From assembly GCA_030600745.1 (NCBI GenBank), contig JAUVLL010000029.1, positions 1 through 15,188 on the forward strand: 15,188 nucleotides of DNA, written 5' to 3'. This DNA comes from Spirochaetaceae bacterium (GTDB lineage: Bacteria; Spirochaetota; Spirochaetia; B11-G9). The position numbers and the translations under genes were made by a program. The notes under the pieces were generated by a model. It had not been told where the DNA came from and ran no database searches. It saw only the letters and a list, made by a program, of their open reading frames with translations. The stretch's first letter is position 1; every line of letters begins with the position of its first letter. This document shows, one piece after another, positions 13,182 through 15,188 of the stretch.

Positions 13182-14663
13182 ATGTTGAACAAACGATCTC
13201 TTTTTTTAATAATCCTGTTTATTCCAGGGGTTTTATTCTCCAGGGAATTTCATTTTAGCAGTTTCCGGCTCAGTTCAATTACAAATAACTCTTCTATTGG
13301 GTCATCAATGATTTCCCATAACTCCCAGTGGTATCAGGGTTATTCCCTACTGGAAACCCTTCCTCTGATGGAAGAAGTTTACCGAATGGAAATACACACA
13401 AACAATAGTACTTATATATTAAAAAAAGATGATCTGGCTGAATATTGGGGAGAATCTTATTTTCTTCAGAATGGAGAGGTTTATGATTTTTTATTCCAGG
13501 GAGAATTATACCAAAACATCATAGAAATCCTCTTCCTGGGGACTCCCATGGAATCTACCAATCTGGAAATTTGGTTAAGTTGGGAAGGAATCAGTGAACT
13601 TAAAGATGAAATTAATCATTTTGCTGAAAAACACAACTTATCTATTCATACACTGGAAGTTTCCAAACCGGATTCAAAACTAATAGCGGTTTTAAGAGCA
13701 CGGGGGAAGGTCCCGGATCTGGTAATGCTCAAGTCCAGTGCAGTAGAAAATCTTGTACAGTCCCGGTCGATCCAAAATCTGAACTATATTAAGCTGCCTT
13801 CTATAATCCCTCAGGGAAGGAATGCATTCACCCTGAAAGAAAAAATATGGGGTATCCCATTTTACATGGATACCCAAATTATCTTCTTTAATAAAAATCT
13901 GATACCTAATCCTCCAACTGAAGAATGGACTCTGGGGGAGATGGAGAGTATTGCCCAATCACTTCTAAAACAAAATATTCATCCTATGGTATGGAATGCA
14001 TATGGTTCCAACTGGCTCATCCCTTTCCAGAAGGCTTTTGGAAAAGAAACCCTTCTTAATCAGGATGGTTCAATTACTGTTTTTGATTCTCCAACAGAAA
14101 AAGCACTTAATTATATAGTAGGATTAAAAGAGAGGAATCTTCTGGTTCCAATGGAAAGAGATGCTATGGACGCCCTCTTTATTGCAGGCAAGGTAGGAAT
14201 GATTATTTCCGGTTCCTACGCTATCCCCTATTTCAAATCTCTGGGACTCAATTTTGGGGTGCTCCCCTTCCCTGTCAATCATAAAAACGGAATGGCCCTC
14301 TCCCCTCTTCTGGATTTCAAGGGATTTTCCATAACCAGACAGACCCAATCTCCAATACTTGCAAGAAGACTCCTTCAACATCTCAGTGGTGCCGGAGTAC
14401 AGCAAAGATTTTGTCCGGAACTCGCAAAACTCCCGATAAGGAATGATGTTCTGAATATTCCCGGAATCTCCTATGAATACCTTAATGTAATAAAAAAGAC
14501 TGTAGATGCAGGAATTGTAATCCCCCCGGAACATGTCTACAGTATCTATAAAAATAATATGTGGAAACTTTTAAGGTTTGCTCTTTCCGGCAGAATGTCT
14601 GTAGAAGAGACACTGAAGAAAGGGCAGATACTTATGGAGAATACAACATTAAATCAAAGATAA
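13182..14663 (+). CDS. ABC-type solute-binding protein with an extra N-terminal domain
   Basis: Starting at ATG 13182 (AAGGA just upstream; GTG 13164 and ATG 13179 are less likely), the protein is 493 residues. Residues 1-20 are a signal peptide (KR, then a hydrophobic run, then VLFS). Residues about 127-490 look like a family 1 (sugar-type) periplasmic binding protein: EIWLSW..., PDLVMLKSSAVENL, WGIPFYMDTQIIFFNKNLI, WTLGEMESIAQSLL, GKVGMIISGSYAIPYF and a C-terminal helical part. Between them, about 21-125 is an extra beta-rich domain (YQGYSLLETLPLMEEVYRME, then ILKKDDLAEYW and FQGELYQNIIEILFLG). Its order of elements resembles the lipoprotein encoded next. There is no lipobox, so it should be soluble in the periplasm or attached through a partner. 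Permease genes are not in the window. The lipoprotein gene follows after 15 nt. Confidence 0.8.
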   Translation: MLNKRSLFLIILFIPGVLFSREFHFSSFRLSSITNNSSIGSSMISHNSQWYQGYSLLETLPLMEEVYRMEIHTNNSTYILKKDDLAEYWGESYFLQNGEVYDFLFQGELYQNIIEILFLGTPMESTNLEIWLSWEGISELKDEINHFAEKHNLSIHTLEVSKPDSKLIAVLRARGKVPDLVMLKSSAVENLVQSRSIQNLNYIKLPSIIPQGRNAFTLKEKIWGIPFYMDTQIIFFNKNLIPNPPTEEWTLGEMESIAQSLLKQNIHPMVWNAYGSNWLIPFQKAFGKETLLNQDGSITVFDSPTEKALNYIVGLKERNLLVPMERDAMDALFIAGKVGMIISGSYAIPYFKSLGLNFGVLPFPVNHKNGMALSPLLDFKGFSITRQTQSPILARRLLQHLSGAGVQQRFCPELAKLPIRNDVLNIPGISYEYLNVIKKTVDAGIVIPPEHVYSIYKNNMWKLLRFALSGRMSVEETLKKGQILMENTTLNQR

Positions 14664-14678
14664 GTAAAGGAGAGAAAA

Positions 14679-15188
14679 GTGAAAAAAAATGTATATTTTC
14701 TGTTAGTGGCAATTCTTCTGGTATTAACCAGCTGTGCCACTGAAAGTGGCAAAACAGATTTACCAGCCACAACAGATACAGAAATAGATACGGTTTCAAC
14801 CGCAACACCAAAGGGCAGTGGATGGATGATCTCCCTCCGGGGTGTCCGGGAAGATGAACTTTGGCAAAGCCATTTCGAATCATGGAAAGATGAAAATAGT
14901 TCCTATACTGAGATGAAACTGGAAAAGAAAGGAGAAATGAAACTCTACGGAGGAATCCTCCTTAAAGACATAATAGCTATGGTAGATGACCCCTCCGGAG
15001 GAATGCCTTATGAATTCCAGGAAACTCTCTGGAAAGAGGGTTACGATATAACCCTGACTGCAGCTGACGGGTACAGTGCAACCTTCTCTACCCTGGATGC
15101 CTCTGCCGAAGAAATTCTCCTGGTTGATACTATCGATGGAGAGCCGGTTGCCCCTGGGATTGCAGGAAATATCAGCAGCAAAGCCTGG
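14679..15188 (+). CDS. lipoprotein with a molybdopterin-binding-like (SUOX-fold) domain, partial at the window end
   Basis: A GTG at 14679 behind AAAGGAGAG (14666-14674) opens a frame that runs for 170 codons off the right edge. It starts KKNVYFLLVAILLVLTSC, a lipoprotein signal with lipobox LTSC and Cys19 as the lipidated residue. A threonine-rich linker (about 20-45) follows. From about residue 47 the sequence has ISLRGVRE, then KLYGGILLKDIIAMV, YDITLTAADGYSATFS and ILLVDTIDGEPVAPG. This pattern (G-V...L-x-D-I/L-L; DGY...F; L-x-x-x-x-DGEP) fits the oxidoreductase molybdopterin-binding fold. That fold also occurs in proteins with no cofactor, and I see no cofactor cysteine in the visible part. 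It is short-spaced behind the solute-binding protein gene, so co-expression and contact are likely. It would be made membrane-bound by the Lgt enzyme. Confidence 0.7.
   Translation, partial: MKKNVYFLLVAILLVLTSCATESGKTDLPATTDTEIDTVSTATPKGSGWMISLRGVREDELWQSHFESWKDENSSYTEMKLEKKGEMKLYGGILLKDIIAMVDDPSGGMPYEFQETLWKEGYDITLTAADGYSATFSTLDASAEEILLVDTIDGEPVAPGIAGNISSKAW

Noticed and set aside
1..15188. CRISPR array or tandem direct repeats
   Set aside because: No series of regularly spaced repeats was seen; the only repeated pieces are the attC arms and a 9-nt AAGCTTACC pair.

Overview
The window is AT-rich DNA with two different halves. The large DUF342/FapA protein next to a MinD-type ATPase, and the resemblance of the left part to a cassette integron (an element known from Treponema denticola), suggest a spirochaete of the Spirochaetales/Treponema kind. 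This is an inference from gene content, since no rRNA or other phylogenetic marker is present.

Left half (about 1-4000) is accessory DNA. It begins with a decayed fragment that resembles the C-terminus of a group II intron maturase. It continues with a carboxyethylornithine-synthase-like dehydrogenase, a GNAT acetyltransferase, a PIN-toxin/ribbon-helix-helix antitoxin pair, two broken small ORFs and a decayed IS110-type transposase fragment. Three structures fit integron attC sites: 2251-2324, 3315-3390, and a half-site at 3801-3820 that stops where the transposase fragment begins. I read this as the distal, decaying end of an integron gene-cassette array, all cassettes on the + strand. No integrase gene is visible.

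Right half (about 4000-15188) is chromosomal. A TTGACC/TACAAT promoter precedes a GC-rich, hairpin-dense leader of about 140 nt and then a tight operon: MinD/ParA-type ATPase, 977-residue FapA-family protein, lgt. A group 2 sigma-70 factor follows. Next come a flavoprotein of the dihydrolipoamide-dehydrogenase family that lacks one redox cysteine, and a sigma-54 activator that ends without a DNA-binding domain. Last is a two-gene unit: a solute-binding protein carrying an extra N-terminal domain, and a lipoprotein (cut by the window end) whose domain resembles the molybdopterin-binding (SUOX) fold. The extra domain may be a diverged copy of the lipoprotein domain.

Links between genes: the ATPase, FapA and Lgt are probably co-transcribed, which points to envelope or pole-associated work. 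Lgt would lipidate lipoproteins such as the one at the right end. The sigma factor and the sigma-54 activator add two transcriptional regulators, but nothing here shows their targets. The points most worth following are the attC/IS110 junction, the structured leader, the one-cysteine flavoprotein and the solute-binding-protein/SUOX-like pair.
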